Source: Paenibacillus sp. N3.4
GTDB taxonomy: Bacteria; Bacillota; Bacilli; Paenibacillales; NBRC-103111
NCBI RefSeq assembly: GCF_008017805.1
Contig: NZ_VRTT01000023.1
Span: 1-64,000 of the forward strand
Length of the DNA: 64,000 nt
Reading direction: 5' to 3'
Position 1 is the stretch's first letter; each line of letters opens with the position of its first letter. The notes beneath the pieces are model-generated. The model saw nothing but the letters and a program-made list of their open reading frames with translations. It did no database searches and was not told the origin of the DNA. Below, piece after piece: positions 26,323 to 35,001 of the stretch. Position numbers and translations under genes: made by a program.

Positions 26323-26751
26323 TTAGAAAGTATTAAAAACATTACTACATTCTGTAACGGTTGGTTGGTAAAAGCAGTGGAGTTTATAGCGATCTACTAA
26401 AGGTTGGTTGTACCAAGTTGGAGGACAATCTCCTTTTGGTCTAAAGTACCATAAACTAAATTCAGCAGGTGCATGTCTTTCTCCATTAATAGCCCTACGT
26501 GCTAAACGTTTTTCACGTTCCCTAGCTTTTTGGTAATATTGTCCATGTAGCAAAGCTTCAAAGGCGTGTGGCTGGTTGATCATTTGCGGTATTGTACGAA
26601 TCCCTTTAAAATCTGAACAATTGGCTCTAATTCGATTCACACCAACATTACCTACAAGCAACATGCCCATTTCCCCTTCACCTTCTGCTTCAGCACGAAG
26701 TAATCGGGCTAACATCGCCACATCCTGATCCCTTGCTTTCACAACTGCCAT
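26323..26751 (-). CDS. cwlJ: spore cortex-lytic cell wall hydrolase CwlJ
   Basis: CwlJ/SleB-type hydrolases open the spore cortex during germination. The 142-residue protein has no signal peptide, as in CwlJ, and shows LLRAEAEGEGEMGMLLVGNV with the catalytic glutamate region, VGNVGVNRI, and the family's C-terminal FSLWYFRP and LHCFYQP segments. It stands alone on the minus strand in the accessory region. Confidence 0.88.
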   Translation of the reverse strand: MAVVKARDQDVAMLARLLRAEAEGEGEMGMLLVGNVGVNRIRANCSDFKGIRTIPQMINQPHAFEALLHGQYYQKAREREKRLARRAINGERHAPAEFSLWYFRPKGDCPPTWYNQPLVDRYKLHCFYQPTVTECSNVFNTF

Positions 26752-26971
26752 GAAATCACCCCAATTGAATATTTTGCCTCAAGAATATTGTATTATCATA
26801 AATTTATTAAGTGAATGTCTACTCTTAGAAATTTTCTGCTTTACTTTTCCCTTAATATCCTAAAGCATTAATAAACCTCATTGTACAATTACATTGAGGT
26901 GTTTGTATGTTCATTTCGCCAATGTTGTTAACATATTCAGAAAATAATAAACCATTTCATGGGGGTGAGAT

Positions 26972-27220
26972 ATGAATAATCAAATTAATCTATACGTAGA
27001 TGATTTACGTGATTGTCCTGAAGGCTTTGTTTTAGCGCGCACGTATGATGAGGCCATTCACTTACTTGAGACAAAGGAAAGTAATGAAGAACTAGAGTTT
27101 GTAATTGTTAGGGCCGAACGACCTGTGCGGCTTAAAAGTGATTGTAAACCTTTGTCGTTCGTAGATCATAGTTATTTGCCTATAAAATGCTACCCAAAAT
27201 GGGTAGCTTTTTCTTTGTAG
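26972..27220 (+). pseudogene. chimeric ORF: cREC-like N terminus joined to a methyltransferase-gene tail
   Basis: The first about 38 residues (NLYVDDLRDCPEGFVLARTYDEAIHLL) look like the start of a cyclic-phosphate processing receiver (cREC) domain protein. From 27097 the DNA is a diverged copy of the end of the methyltransferase gene (29084 on), and the reading frame then runs through the copied terminator GCTACCC/GGGTAGC (27189–27207) before stopping. Reading through a terminator shows the tail was not designed as protein. This is best explained by a rearrangement that truncated the cREC gene. Confidence 0.65.
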
Positions 27221-27374
27221 ATTGATGATATAATGATTTAAATGGAATTTTAAGGGAAATGAATTGAGTGAAGTTGATTGCTTTGTTTGTACCTCCAGAA
27301 GTCAAGATTTTTAATGTTTTGCCATGATTTTCTTTGCAGCATTGATTGGTTTTGCATTATTTGGAGGGATTGCT
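27097..27374 (+). repeat. direct repeat, copy 1
   Basis: About 278 bases that align, with roughly 85% identity by eye and a few small gaps, to 29084–29363. It contains a methyltransferase gene 3' end, a terminator, a spacer with TATAATGATTTAAATGG and the start of a small membrane gene. The copies are about 1990 bases apart and direct. Confidence 0.8.
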
Positions 27375-27656
27375 CCGTATACCTTATGGAAGATAACACT
27401 AAGTTGGAAGGCGACGAAAGAGCCAACAAAATCATATTTCATAATCCAGAGGATAATGGGATACATATTTTTTAGCATACGGTCGAATTTGGGGCAGATG
27501 GGATTTGAGTTGAAACCTGATGAGCTAAAGGCATTGGCTGACTTGAATTTCATTTTAGCTATGGGTGGTTATCCATATGACAATTCACTTGGAAGAAATA
27601 ACAAAAGATTGCATACAATCTACACCCACCCAGTAGAGCGAAGAGCCAGATTTTAA
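27324..27656 (+). CDS. hypothetical small membrane protein (N terminus damaged)
   Basis: A 110-residue reading frame starting with a hydrophobic segment (MIFFAALIGFALFGGIAPY) and then a soluble, charged part. Comparison with the second repeat copy suggests the true start is upstream, at about 27288 (TTG, LFVPP), now out of frame because copy 1 has one base fewer near 27310–27320. No family is recognised. Confidence 0.4.
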   Translation: MIFFAALIGFALFGGIAPYTLWKITLSWKATKEPTKSYFIIQRIMGYIFFSIRSNLGQMGFELKPDELKALADLNFILAMGGYPYDNSLGRNNKRLHTIYTHPVERRARF

Positions 27657-27808
27657 TCCTTAACCTTGCTCACTAATTAAAGAGAAGTTTTATTTATGGC
27701 TACGCAATTTAATAGATTTCATATGAAAAATTCTCCGCGGCTGATTGTAATTCAGATTTTGGATACTGCGAGTAAACCATTAAGTGAAAGGTTAGGAGTT
27801 GTTCATTA

Positions 27809-28468
27809 GTGGATTCAGGTTGGAACTTAATTCAAGGTGGCAAATTTCAAGAAGCTTTTGATATGCTAGTGACGCAGTATGAGGAAACCAAGAGAACAAT
27901 TAATTTGAGGAGTGCTGTGATTGCTGCATTCCTGCTTAAAAATTATGAAACAGCACTTAAATACTCATTAATTGTTGAAGATTTAGATGAATATAAAGGT
28001 GATACAAATTTCATCAAGGCAGGAATTGCTTGTTGGATGATGAAACGTTATTCAGAAGCGGTTGAATACTGGAAACTAGGACGTGCTCCTAAGCTTTATA
28101 CTTCGAATATCGTAAATGTACCTGCATTACTGTTTTATGCTGGGGTTTGATTGAAGGATAGAAAGTTAGAGGAATTAGCTGTGCGGTATCTAAAGAAAAG
28201 AAAACACCCAATTGCTCTCTTTCTCCTTGGAGAAATTACAAAGCAGGACTTGCTTAATGGAGTATGCAGTCAACCAATCATGGCAATTAGAGACAGTTGT
28301 AAATATGAATTTTGGATTGCTGTAAAGAATCTTAAGGATGGCGATGAACAAGGTTACATTGAGCATTTGGAGCAATGTAAAGAGTTTCAGGGTAGGTATT
28401 TGGAGTTTGAATATTATCTTGCGTTAAGAGAATTGGAAAGATTGAAGGTGCTTTATGAACAGAATTGA
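27809..28468 (+). pseudogene. TPR-like hypothetical protein with in-frame TGA
   Basis: Two halves lie in one frame separated only by a TGA at 28148–28150: the first ends FYAGV, the second continues LKDRKLEELAVRYLKKR. Together they give about 219 residues of helical, TPR-like repeats (FQEAFDMLVTQYEET, YETALKYSLIV, YSEAVEYWKLG). Similar proteins occur as stand-alone genes in Bacillales, some near toxin loci. A CGA-to-TGA change would explain the stop. It could also be two translated pieces; a TTG start directly after the stop is possible but lacks a ribosome site. Confidence 0.55.
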
Positions 28469-29159
28469 ACATATCCGTCATGAGGAAAAGAAGTACCATG
28501 ACCATTGTTACGAAAATTACAAGCTGTTTGAAGAAGGTTCTTGGTTACATAAGCCAGTCAAGACAGTAATGGATTTAATGACTCATTTTGTGGGTAAAGA
28601 TAATGTGAGTGTTCTTGATCTTGGCTGTGGTGTAGGCAGGAATAGCATTCCAATTGCACAAAAGATTAAAGAACAGAATGGTAGGGTATATTGTGTTGAT
28701 CTGCTGGATTCCGCACTAAACAAATTGAAAAGTTATAGTTATGAATGTGGTGTACTGGAAGCAATTATTACAGAAGAATCAGATATTGGGGAATACGCCA
28801 TTGAACCTAATACTTTTGATTACATAATAGCTGTTTCAAGTCTAGAACATTTGAACTCAGAGGAACATTTAGTGGGAGTTTTGTCACAGATGGCAATAGG
28901 TACTAAGGATAAAGGGATTAATTGTATTATTATCAATACGAATGTTGAAGAAATTGATATTGAAAGTAATGAAGAATTAGAACCAATGATTGAGGTTGAC
29001 ATGTCTACAGAGCATTGTATGAGCATTCTTAAAAAGAGTTATGCGGGATGGGAAGAATTGAATATTCATGTGAAACAGCTATCGTTTGAAATTGTTAGGG
29101 ATGAACGCCTTGTGCTGCTTAAAAGTGATTGCATAACCTTTGTCATTCGTAAATCATAA
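28455..29159 (+). CDS. class I SAM-dependent methyltransferase
   Basis: A 234-residue methyltransferase with motif I VLDLGCGVGRNSIPIA (about 54–69), an acidic DLLDSALNKL segment after strand 2 and DYIIAVSSLEHL as motif IV region. This is the type-11 (small-molecule or tellurite-resistance-like) class; the substrate cannot be told. Its start overlaps the end of the preceding frame by 14 bases. A terminator follows. Confidence 0.8.
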   Translation: MNRIEHIRHEEKKYHDHCYENYKLFEEGSWLHKPVKTVMDLMTHFVGKDNVSVLDLGCGVGRNSIPIAQKIKEQNGRVYCVDLLDSALNKLKSYSYECGVLEAIITEESDIGEYAIEPNTFDYIIAVSSLEHLNSEEHLVGVLSQMAIGTKDKGINCIIINTNVEEIDIESNEELEPMIEVDMSTEHCMSILKKSYAGWEELNIHVKQLSFEIVRDERLVLLKSDCITFVIRKS

Positions 29160-29363
29160 CTATTAGCATATAAGATGCTATCCAAAATGGGTAGCTTTTT
29201 CTTTGTAAATTAATGATATAATGATTTAAATGGAATTTTAATGGAAATGAATTGAGCGGAGTTGATTGCTTTGTTTGTACCTCCAGTAGTCAAGATTTTA
29301 AGTGTTTTTTCCATGATTTTCTTTGCAGCATAGATTGGTTCTGCATTATTTGGAGCGATTGCT
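29084..29363 (+). repeat. direct repeat, copy 2
   Basis: The partner of 27097–27374. It starts inside the 3' end of the intact methyltransferase gene, so this copy is in its native context and copy 1 is the derived or rearranged one. Confidence 0.8.
29177..29202 (+). terminator. terminator of the methyltransferase gene
   Basis: GCTATCC (29177–29183) and GGGTAGC (29189–29195) form a short stem with one G–T pair, followed by TTTTTCTTTG. Confidence 0.75.
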
Positions 29364-29489
29364 AGACCAATCGGAATGATGCTTCATGCCATTAGTGAAA
29401 TGAAAGAGAACGAACTTTTCCGTAAATTTTCTTTACTAACTGGGATGAAGAAGATAACGCTTCACTTGAAATCGTTGCAGAGCAAGTAG
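29271..29489 (+). pseudogene. remnant of the small membrane gene in repeat copy 2
   Basis: The frame LFVPPVVKILSVFSMIFFAA stops at TAG (29331–29333) where copy 1 has TTG, and continues in frame with IGSALFGAIARPIGMML to a second stop at 29487. This is a nonsense-interrupted relative of the gene at 27324; the two diverge completely after about 29363. Confidence 0.55.
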
Positions 29490-29551
29490 ACTTTGAATCC
29501 AAATTGAATTGTACTGAGTAAAAGAGCAAACGTCGAAAGGGAATGTTCTCC

Positions 29552-29998
29552 ATGTCAGCAGTGGTGATTAAGTTAATACCTAAAGACCCTGAATTTGTCC
29601 CAGATGACACCAAATTATCACAATTAAAAGAGTGGATAGCAACCAATGTAAGTAACAATAAAACAGAATATATTTTGACTGATGAAGTTCGCTTTATTGA
29701 CCAAGGTGGAAATTTTGAAAATGTTAGCTGTCCATTCTGTTCAAACATTATTACGCTAGATTGGTGGAGTGAAGAAATGGACAAGGCTTCTGAAACTTCT
29801 TTTCACAATTTAAGCGTAGTTACAGATTGCTGTAACAAGGATACATACTTAAATGAATTGGAATATAAGTGGAACGCAGGTTTTTCACGTTTTTCAATTG
29901 AAATAATGAACCCCAAAGACGAACTTAACGAAAATAACATGGAATATATAGGAGAATTATTGGGTTGCCCAATTATGATAGTGGTAGCTTATTATTAA
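29552..29998 (+). CDS. hypothetical protein with CxxC and CC cysteine pairs
   Basis: A 148-residue soluble protein with CPFC near residue 67 and DCC near residue 100, which could bind a metal. The WWSEEMDKA and WNAGFSRFSIEIMNP segments look conserved-family-like. I recall similar hypothetical proteins in Bacillales but know no function. ATG 29552 is better spaced from the AAAGGG site than ATG 29543. Confidence 0.55.
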   Translation: MSAVVIKLIPKDPEFVPDDTKLSQLKEWIATNVSNNKTEYILTDEVRFIDQGGNFENVSCPFCSNIITLDWWSEEMDKASETSFHNLSVVTDCCNKDTYLNELEYKWNAGFSRFSIEIMNPKDELNENNMEYIGELLGCPIMIVVAYY

Positions 29999-30045
29999 AT
30001 AAAACAAGGAATTTATTTAAAACTAGTTAAACTGGAGTGAAAGCA

Positions 30046-30522
30046 ATGTATAGTTTGCGTCATGTAGAAGCAGTGGATTTCCCTATTATTTGTACCTTTC
30101 CTCAAAATGAGGAGGAACTATTTTATATGTTCCCCAAAGCAAATTTTCCTTTAACCCCTGAGCAAATTGAAAATTCATTAACAACAAGAGAAAAACCTAC
30201 GGTTGTCATGGATATCAACAAAATTGTAGTTGCTTATGCAAATTTCTATGGTAGAGAAGAAGGTGTTTGCTGTTGGTTAGGAAATGTTGTTGTAGCAACA
30301 AATTATCGTGGAACAGGTGCATCTGAGTACCTGATTCGTTCAATGATGAACATAGCAAAAAATGAACTCAACATGCCTAAACTCCAACTTGTTTGTCATC
30401 ATACAAACCCAAGAGCATTGTTCTTTTATACAAAGCTTGGTTTTAAACCATTCGGAATTAGGAAAATACAAAGAGAAGATGGAGAGATTATTGCTGGTAT
30501 TGAAATGGTCATCGAACTATAA
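30046..30522 (+). CDS. GNAT family N-acetyltransferase
   Basis: A 158-residue protein with the acetyl-CoA-binding signature: VVVATNYRGTGASEYLIRS (motif A, about 86–104) and ARALFFYTKLGF-like NPRALFFYTKLGFKPFG near residues 125–140. The substrate is unknown. ATG 30046 follows CTGGAGTG. Confidence 0.8.
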   Translation: MYSLRHVEAVDFPIICTFPQNEEELFYMFPKANFPLTPEQIENSLTTREKPTVVMDINKIVVAYANFYGREEGVCCWLGNVVVATNYRGTGASEYLIRSMMNIAKNELNMPKLQLVCHHTNPRALFFYTKLGFKPFGIRKIQREDGEIIAGIEMVIEL

Positions 30523-30638
30523 ATTGCCAAAGAGCTATATCTGTACTTCGATAGTTTCAGAGAAGGATTTAGCCAGTCAGCCTACCTAATTCCATTAAAA
30601 TACAGTAATGATGCATATGCTATGTTAGAAATGAATAA

Positions 30639-30782
30639 TTATTTTGGAATGAGTACAAGGAATACTACCCTAATCTTAAATATACTAACTACTTCTTTTT
30701 GGGTAGCTCAAGTTCTGATCAAATGTGGGCGATAAACTTAGAGAACGAACCAGAAATAATTGCATATCATCATCACATGTGA
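30639..30782 (+). pseudogene. fragment of a SUKH (SMI1/KNR4) family protein
   Basis: The frame reads FWNEYKEYYPNLKY, then NYFFLGSSSSDQMWAINLEN and EPEIIAYHHHM before a stop. The pattern 'FLGSSGSDQMWAI…IIAYHHHM' is typical of the middle of SUKH domains, which act as immunity proteins in toxin systems. No start and no C-terminal part remain. Other frames upstream carry no clear homology. It is a decayed gene. Confidence 0.5.
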
Positions 30783-30817
30783 TTTTATCACATTCCCGAA
30801 AGAGGTAATCATAGTTA

Positions 30818-31429
30818 ATGTTAACTTTATATATAACACGTCATGGCGAAACTGAATGGAATATTCAAAATAGAATGCAGGGTTGGTCAGATTCTGAGTT
30901 AACTCAAAAAGGGACAGATAATGCTATTTCTCTTGGTAATCGTTTGAAAGATGTGAATCTTACAGCAATATATTCAAGTCCAAGCAGGAGGACTGCAAAA
31001 ACTTCTGAACTGATTTGTGGTGGGAGAGATATACCAATAATTCTTAACGACAACTTAAAAGAGATAAATATGGGTGATTGGGAAGGTAAGACACAAACAG
31101 TTATAAAAGATAATTACCCAAATGAATACCAGGCGTTTTGGGAAATGCCACACCTTTTTAAGCCTTGTAGCGGAGAAAGTTTTGATACGCTTATGGATAG
31201 GGTAATTTGCGTGTTTGATAAGATTCTGCTTGAAAACAAAGAAGGGAGTGTCTTAGTTGTAACACATACAGTAGTAATAAAAGCAATATTATCCTACTTT
31301 AAAAAGTTACCTCTCGAAAAGTTATGGGAACCTCCATATATCAAAGATACAAGCCTGACTATTGTTGAGATAGCTAATGCAGGTGATATTAAAATCAAAT
31401 TGGAAGGCTGTACTTTACATACAGAATAG
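30818..31429 (+). CDS. histidine phosphatase family protein
   Basis: A 203-residue phosphoglycerate-mutase-like enzyme. The phosphohistidine motif YITRHGETEWN is at residues 4–14, a second catalytic histidine is in VVTHTVVIKAI near residue 150, and MGDWEGKT carries the acidic residue. CobC-like (alpha-ribazole phosphatase) and general phosphatases share this shape. It lies far from the cbi operon, so a B12 role is not claimed. Confidence 0.82.
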   Translation: MLTLYITRHGETEWNIQNRMQGWSDSELTQKGTDNAISLGNRLKDVNLTAIYSSPSRRTAKTSELICGGRDIPIILNDNLKEINMGDWEGKTQTVIKDNYPNEYQAFWEMPHLFKPCSGESFDTLMDRVICVFDKILLENKEGSVLVVTHTVVIKAILSYFKKLPLEKLWEPPYIKDTSLTIVEIANAGDIKIKLEGCTLHTE

Positions 31430-31561
31430 ATTAGATAAAACATGGATTTTATTGGACCTGGGACCTTTGTAGAATTTAGTATGAAAATAAGTATCTCATG
31501 GGCATAGGCCACGAAGGTGTGATTCTGGGATTAAACGGGCAGGGAACATTGGGAGAAGCAT

Positions 31562-31720
31562 ATGAAAATGAAAATTAGAGAAATTAGTTTTATAGGAATT
31601 GGTTTAGTTTTTATTATTATTGGATTTCTTGTATTTTCAGTTCTCTTTGGTAATCCCTTTTCAAAAGTAAGTTTCAAAACGAAATTCGAGAAGGCCTTAA
31701 CAGCCAGTATAGTGAAGTAA
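31562..31720 (+). pseudogene. short membrane peptide, truncated gene
   Basis: A 52-residue frame with one membrane helix (FIGIGLVFIIIGFLVFSVLFG) then GNPFSKVSFKTKFEK. The next piece, NSQYSEVIELLGKG, is readable one frame over, so the gene probably was longer and is now frameshifted and truncated. No family function is known. Confidence 0.4.
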
Positions 31721-31829
31721 TTGAACTCCTTGGAAAGGGTAGTCCTTAGATAGGATAAAAATAGATAGTAATGAGTTGGGCATTAAAAGAGTTTCAACAA
31801 AAAACATTTGCCTTGGAGATGACATACAA

Positions 31830-32213
31830 ATGATTGAAATAGAACGAATACATCATGTAACAATTGCTACTAGAGATTTGGAAAAAACGAAAAAGTTTTA
31901 TTCTGAGATTCTTAAATTTAAAGAGTTAAAGCGTCCCTCATTTGAATCAAAAGGTGTATGGTATGCTATAGGCGATCAGCAACTTCATGTAGTAGAAAAC
32001 CCCAAAAGTGAAACACTTCGTGAAAGAAGAATAAATTCATTAGAAGGCCATTTTGCTATCTGGACTAAAAGTTACAGTAAAACATTACAATGGTTAGAGG
32101 AAGTTGGAATACAATATGAAGCTGAGCCAAATAGCCCAGCAGGATTTTCACAAATTTATATATTAGACCAAGATAATAATGTAATTGAATTTGCAGCCCT
32201 GTACAACACTTAA
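31830..32213 (+). CDS. VOC family (glyoxalase-like) protein
   Basis: A 127-residue protein with the vicinal-oxygen-chelate fold: IHHVTIATRDLEKTKKFYSE at the N terminus, GHFAIWTK in the middle and the final YILDQDNNVIEF with the metal glutamate. Similar proteins include glyoxalases and resistance proteins; the substrate is not assignable. The ATG at 31830 is favoured because the domain starts there; an in-frame upstream start would add 18 unrelated residues. Confidence 0.75.
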   Translation: MIEIERIHHVTIATRDLEKTKKFYSEILKFKELKRPSFESKGVWYAIGDQQLHVVENPKSETLRERRINSLEGHFAIWTKSYSKTLQWLEEVGIQYEAEPNSPAGFSQIYILDQDNNVIEFAALYNT

Positions 32214-32530
32214 ACACTATAAAATAAGTATGATGTTTTTATTTAGGGTGACATATTCTTTTCTTACATGAAACTCCAATTTAATCTAAGTGTTGTAAAG
32301 GGTAAGCATAAAATGGAAGCCCAGAATTGCCCCTCTGTGGCTTCTTTGTCAAGCATACACGAAAATTTTAATATAGGATGAAATGAATCCCAGAAGTAGT
32401 TGTTAGGTAAGATTTGCTTACCATATGCGACAAATCGCATGGGATAGTTTTAAGTTAAGGTATGGAATGGAAGGAAAATTGCAACTGTATCTATCATTTG
32501 AACTTGAATTTTAATTGAAGGTGAATCAAT
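32214..32530 (+). other. intergenic stretch with a weak terminator
   Basis: No gene is supported. GAAGCC (32316–32321) and GGCTTC (32339–32344) flanking CAGA/TCTG form a hairpin followed by TTTG, which could end the VOC gene transcript. The rest is AT-rich without visible coding pattern. Confidence 0.4.
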
Positions 32531-32806
32531 ATGACTAACGAACAAGGTTATCATTGGTATGACTTGGCTCACTTAATAGTCTTTTTCGATCATGTCTGGT
32601 TTATTAAAATTGTATTTTTCCTTTTTACATGTTTTGTATATCCCTTGTCATTGCTATTAAATCGTTCTTTTGGAGAAGACTCAACATCATGGACAAATGT
32701 AAAATCTATTGCTGTTAAGATTTTGAACCTAATTGAAAAAGCGTTGATCCTTTGTGCAGTTGTTTTTGTGATTGTTCAATTTACTAGATACTTCATGGAA
32801 AAGTAG
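32531..32806 (+). CDS. small hydrophobic membrane protein
   Basis: A 91-residue protein with two membrane segments (WFIKIVFFLFTCFVYPLSLLL and a second near residues 65–83, ALILCAVVFVIVQF). A GAAGGTGAATC site precedes the ATG. It matches no family known to me. Confidence 0.5.
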   Translation: MTNEQGYHWYDLAHLIVFFDHVWFIKIVFFLFTCFVYPLSLLLNRSFGEDSTSWTNVKSIAVKILNLIEKALILCAVVFVIVQFTRYFMEK

Positions 32807-32905
32807 TGGAGGATGAGCACATGTGAAACCAAATGATTAAAGAATGAGAAATTTTCAATTATCATCAACGGAAAAAAGAAAAATACTGAAAGAAGTGATA
32901 GTAAA

Positions 32906-33418
32906 ATGATTTCCTTTCTAAGGAATAAGGGAATTAAAGCTTATAATGAAATTTTGGAAATAGCAGGGCAACCCAATTTACTGTTTTCTAATGACAGAGA
33001 ACAATATAATGCGGAAGCTATTTATAATGTTTACACTATACAAAAGCTAAACAAATTGATTAAGAAAAAGAATATTTTAATAAGTGATTTAGAACAGGTA
33101 TTTAGTTTTGTTGAAACGTCATGGTCTGCATATTTAAACAAGTATTACAAAGGAAAATGCTTTGTTTTTTACATCTGGGGAGATTATCAAATACCTGCAA
33201 TAAGGGTATCTGTGGTTTCCTACTATGAGGGTTTCGAATTGCCCTTTGGATGTACACTGATCAATGTAAATAACTTACAGGAAGTGCTTTTGCAATATCA
33301 AGAAAAAGCATATTTTGATGGTATTACTATTAATGAAGTTGTTGAATCAGAAGATGAGGCAAATGAACCGGAAAGTAAATATAAGGTTATTGTATACTCA
33401 AAAATAATTAAGTGTTAA
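32906..33418 (+). CDS. hypothetical protein
   Basis: A 170-residue protein with mixed helix and strand character and no signal or membrane segment. There is a lysine-rich helix near residues 50–70 and an acidic stretch (VVESEDEANEPESK) before the C terminus. It lies in a run of solitary small genes. I do not recognise it. Confidence 0.5.
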   Translation: MISFLRNKGIKAYNEILEIAGQPNLLFSNDREQYNAEAIYNVYTIQKLNKLIKKKNILISDLEQVFSFVETSWSAYLNKYYKGKCFVFYIWGDYQIPAIRVSVVSYYEGFELPFGCTLINVNNLQEVLLQYQEKAYFDGITINEVVESEDEANEPESKYKVIVYSKIIKC

Positions 33419-33443
33419 ATGAAAGAATGATTTTATTAAAGTT

Positions 33444-33785
33444 ATGAAACAGGAATGGTTCAGAACGGAGAATTCTCTATGGCAACCATTACGAATCCCC
33501 ACAGGATGGAAAGTGAATTGGAATATGTTCGATGAAGCAGAACCAGATCATTTTCTTGAAGAAGATTCACCAATTCGCTGGAGCTTTACTGAGGACTTAT
33601 TACAACTTCAAAAGGATAACATTACGGTTGATTTAGGTTGGTATCCAGAGTGTAGTGTCGAAGGTAATTATTTGTTAGTCCTGATAAAAAACGAAGATTG
33701 GGCTAACCCATTTTTTTGCTTTGAATCAAGGAGGAAAGCAGCTATCATTCATAAAATTGAAAAAAATTTGATGAGTGGTGCTTAG
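33444..33785 (+). CDS. hypothetical protein (immunity-like size)
   Basis: A 113-residue soluble protein, tryptophan-rich at the N terminus (WFRTENSLWQPLRIPTGWKVNWN). Small acidic, tryptophan-containing orphan proteins like this are common among Bacillales accessory genes, some of them immunity proteins, but nothing here proves that. Confidence 0.5.
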   Translation: MKQEWFRTENSLWQPLRIPTGWKVNWNMFDEAEPDHFLEEDSPIRWSFTEDLLQLQKDNITVDLGWYPECSVEGNYLLVLIKNEDWANPFFCFESRRKAAIIHKIEKNLMSGA

Positions 33786-33820
33786 AAATGCAGGATTTTA
33801 TGTGATTGGTTGTGTTTTTT

Positions 33821-34678
33821 ATGACAAGGTTATTGAAATCGCTGTTAATATTATTTGTTATATCTATAGTCTCCATTTTATTTTATATATTTTTTAATCA
33901 ACTTAAGACGCTGGATCGGAATAACTTAACTGGAGAATTGATTTTTGATAATGATCCATGTTCTCATATCTTAAGTAAAGGGACATTTGCAGTTTCTCTT
34001 AAGGATGGATATTCAAAGCAAATATCTAGCTATACTTTTTTAGATATGAGCGGTGATGGGAAAAGATCGCTCGTTTTTGATGGTGTAGATAACATGATAA
34101 AAGAATTTGACAGAAATAAAAATATTCTGACGAATATTGTATGGGTTTCAAAGCCTGATTATGTTAAATATGTACCCGAAAAAAATGAAATAAGCTTTAT
34201 TAAGGATAAAAAGTTAATTTTATTTGATAGATCAACTCAAACCTCTAAACCTATTTTAGATGATATTGATGGATATAGTACGATAAGTTGGGATAAAGAC
34301 GGTAATTCTCTTTTGTTTTTCAAACACCATAATATTAATCGTATAAATATAGAAAGTGGAGTAATATCGTTGATTTTACAAATAGAAGCAAATGATTTTA
34401 TTAGTTCAAGTGATAATAAGTATGTTGCATATCATATTGATCGTGAGCAATTACTTATTAAGGATTTAGAAACACATGATCAATGGAAATATAAGGGGAA
34501 TAGTTCGATTATTAGATTTTCGCCAGATGGTAATTATTTGGCTATCCTGAGAAGCAGCACAGCATTATCGCATTTTCCAAGTAAATTGGGAGAGATTGTA
34601 GTAGTAGATTATAAGAGAAAAAAAGTTTCTCCAAGGATACTGGAGGAAATTGATTTTATTAATTTTATGTGGGAGTAA
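33821..34678 (+). CDS. membrane-anchored beta-propeller-like protein
   Basis: A 285-residue protein with one N-terminal membrane helix (LLILFVISIVSILFYIFF) followed by an extracytoplasmic part with repeated WD/TolB-like blades such as YTFLDMSGDGKRSLVF, TISWDKDGNSLLFFK and IIRFSPDGNYLAIL. This suggests a beta-propeller scaffold or sensor. No partner is obvious. The ATG at 33821 is chosen; in-frame TTG and GTG starts lie just upstream. Confidence 0.6.
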   Translation: MTRLLKSLLILFVISIVSILFYIFFNQLKTLDRNNLTGELIFDNDPCSHILSKGTFAVSLKDGYSKQISSYTFLDMSGDGKRSLVFDGVDNMIKEFDRNKNILTNIVWVSKPDYVKYVPEKNEISFIKDKKLILFDRSTQTSKPILDDIDGYSTISWDKDGNSLLFFKHHNINRINIESGVISLILQIEANDFISSSDNKYVAYHIDREQLLIKDLETHDQWKYKGNSSIIRFSPDGNYLAILRSSTALSHFPSKLGEIVVVDYKRKKVSPRILEEIDFINFMWE

Positions 34679-34682
34679 AATT

Positions 34683-34969
34683 AGACAGGAGCAGAAGGAA
34701 TTTAACTACTTTATTAAAGATCTAGGATTAAATCCTTCTACAAACATGGAGTTGATCCTTAAAACAGGAAATCAATTAAAGGTGAAACTTCCTAAGGATT
34801 ATACTGGTTTTATGGTAAATCCAATGGTGCTAAAGGAAACGTGGGTCAATCTTATTTAGTTCTATGGTCAATTTTAGAAGTACCCTTCATAGGCATAGAC
34901 TTAGAGGAAGTCAACAAATGCTCTGATACGTTTGGTGAATTTCTTAAATATTTAGTTGAACTTGATTAA
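34683..34969 (+). pseudogene. SUKH (SMI1/KNR4) family remnant with frameshift and internal deletion
   Basis: The frame reads NQLKVKLPKDYTGF, then at the T-run 34808–34811 shifts by one base to SNGAKGNVGQSYLVLWSILE, and jumps to VPFIGIDLEEVNKCSDTFGEFLKYL. These are the beginning and end of a SUKH domain with the middle (about 80 residues) missing. One added T restores the first junction. The gene is dead as written regardless of that base, because of the internal deletion. Confidence 0.65.
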
Positions 34970-35001
34970 TTAAAAGAGCAACTTTGTGGAGGGGTATATA
35001 G

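Noticed and set aside
28148-28150. TGA as selenocysteine codon in the TPR-like gene
   Set aside because: No SECIS-like hairpin follows and the position shows no redox motif; a nonsense change is simpler.
30818-31429. Histidine phosphatase as CobC of B12 synthesis
   Set aside because: It is 18 kb from the cbi operon and the family is broad; nothing ties it to alpha-ribazole phosphate.
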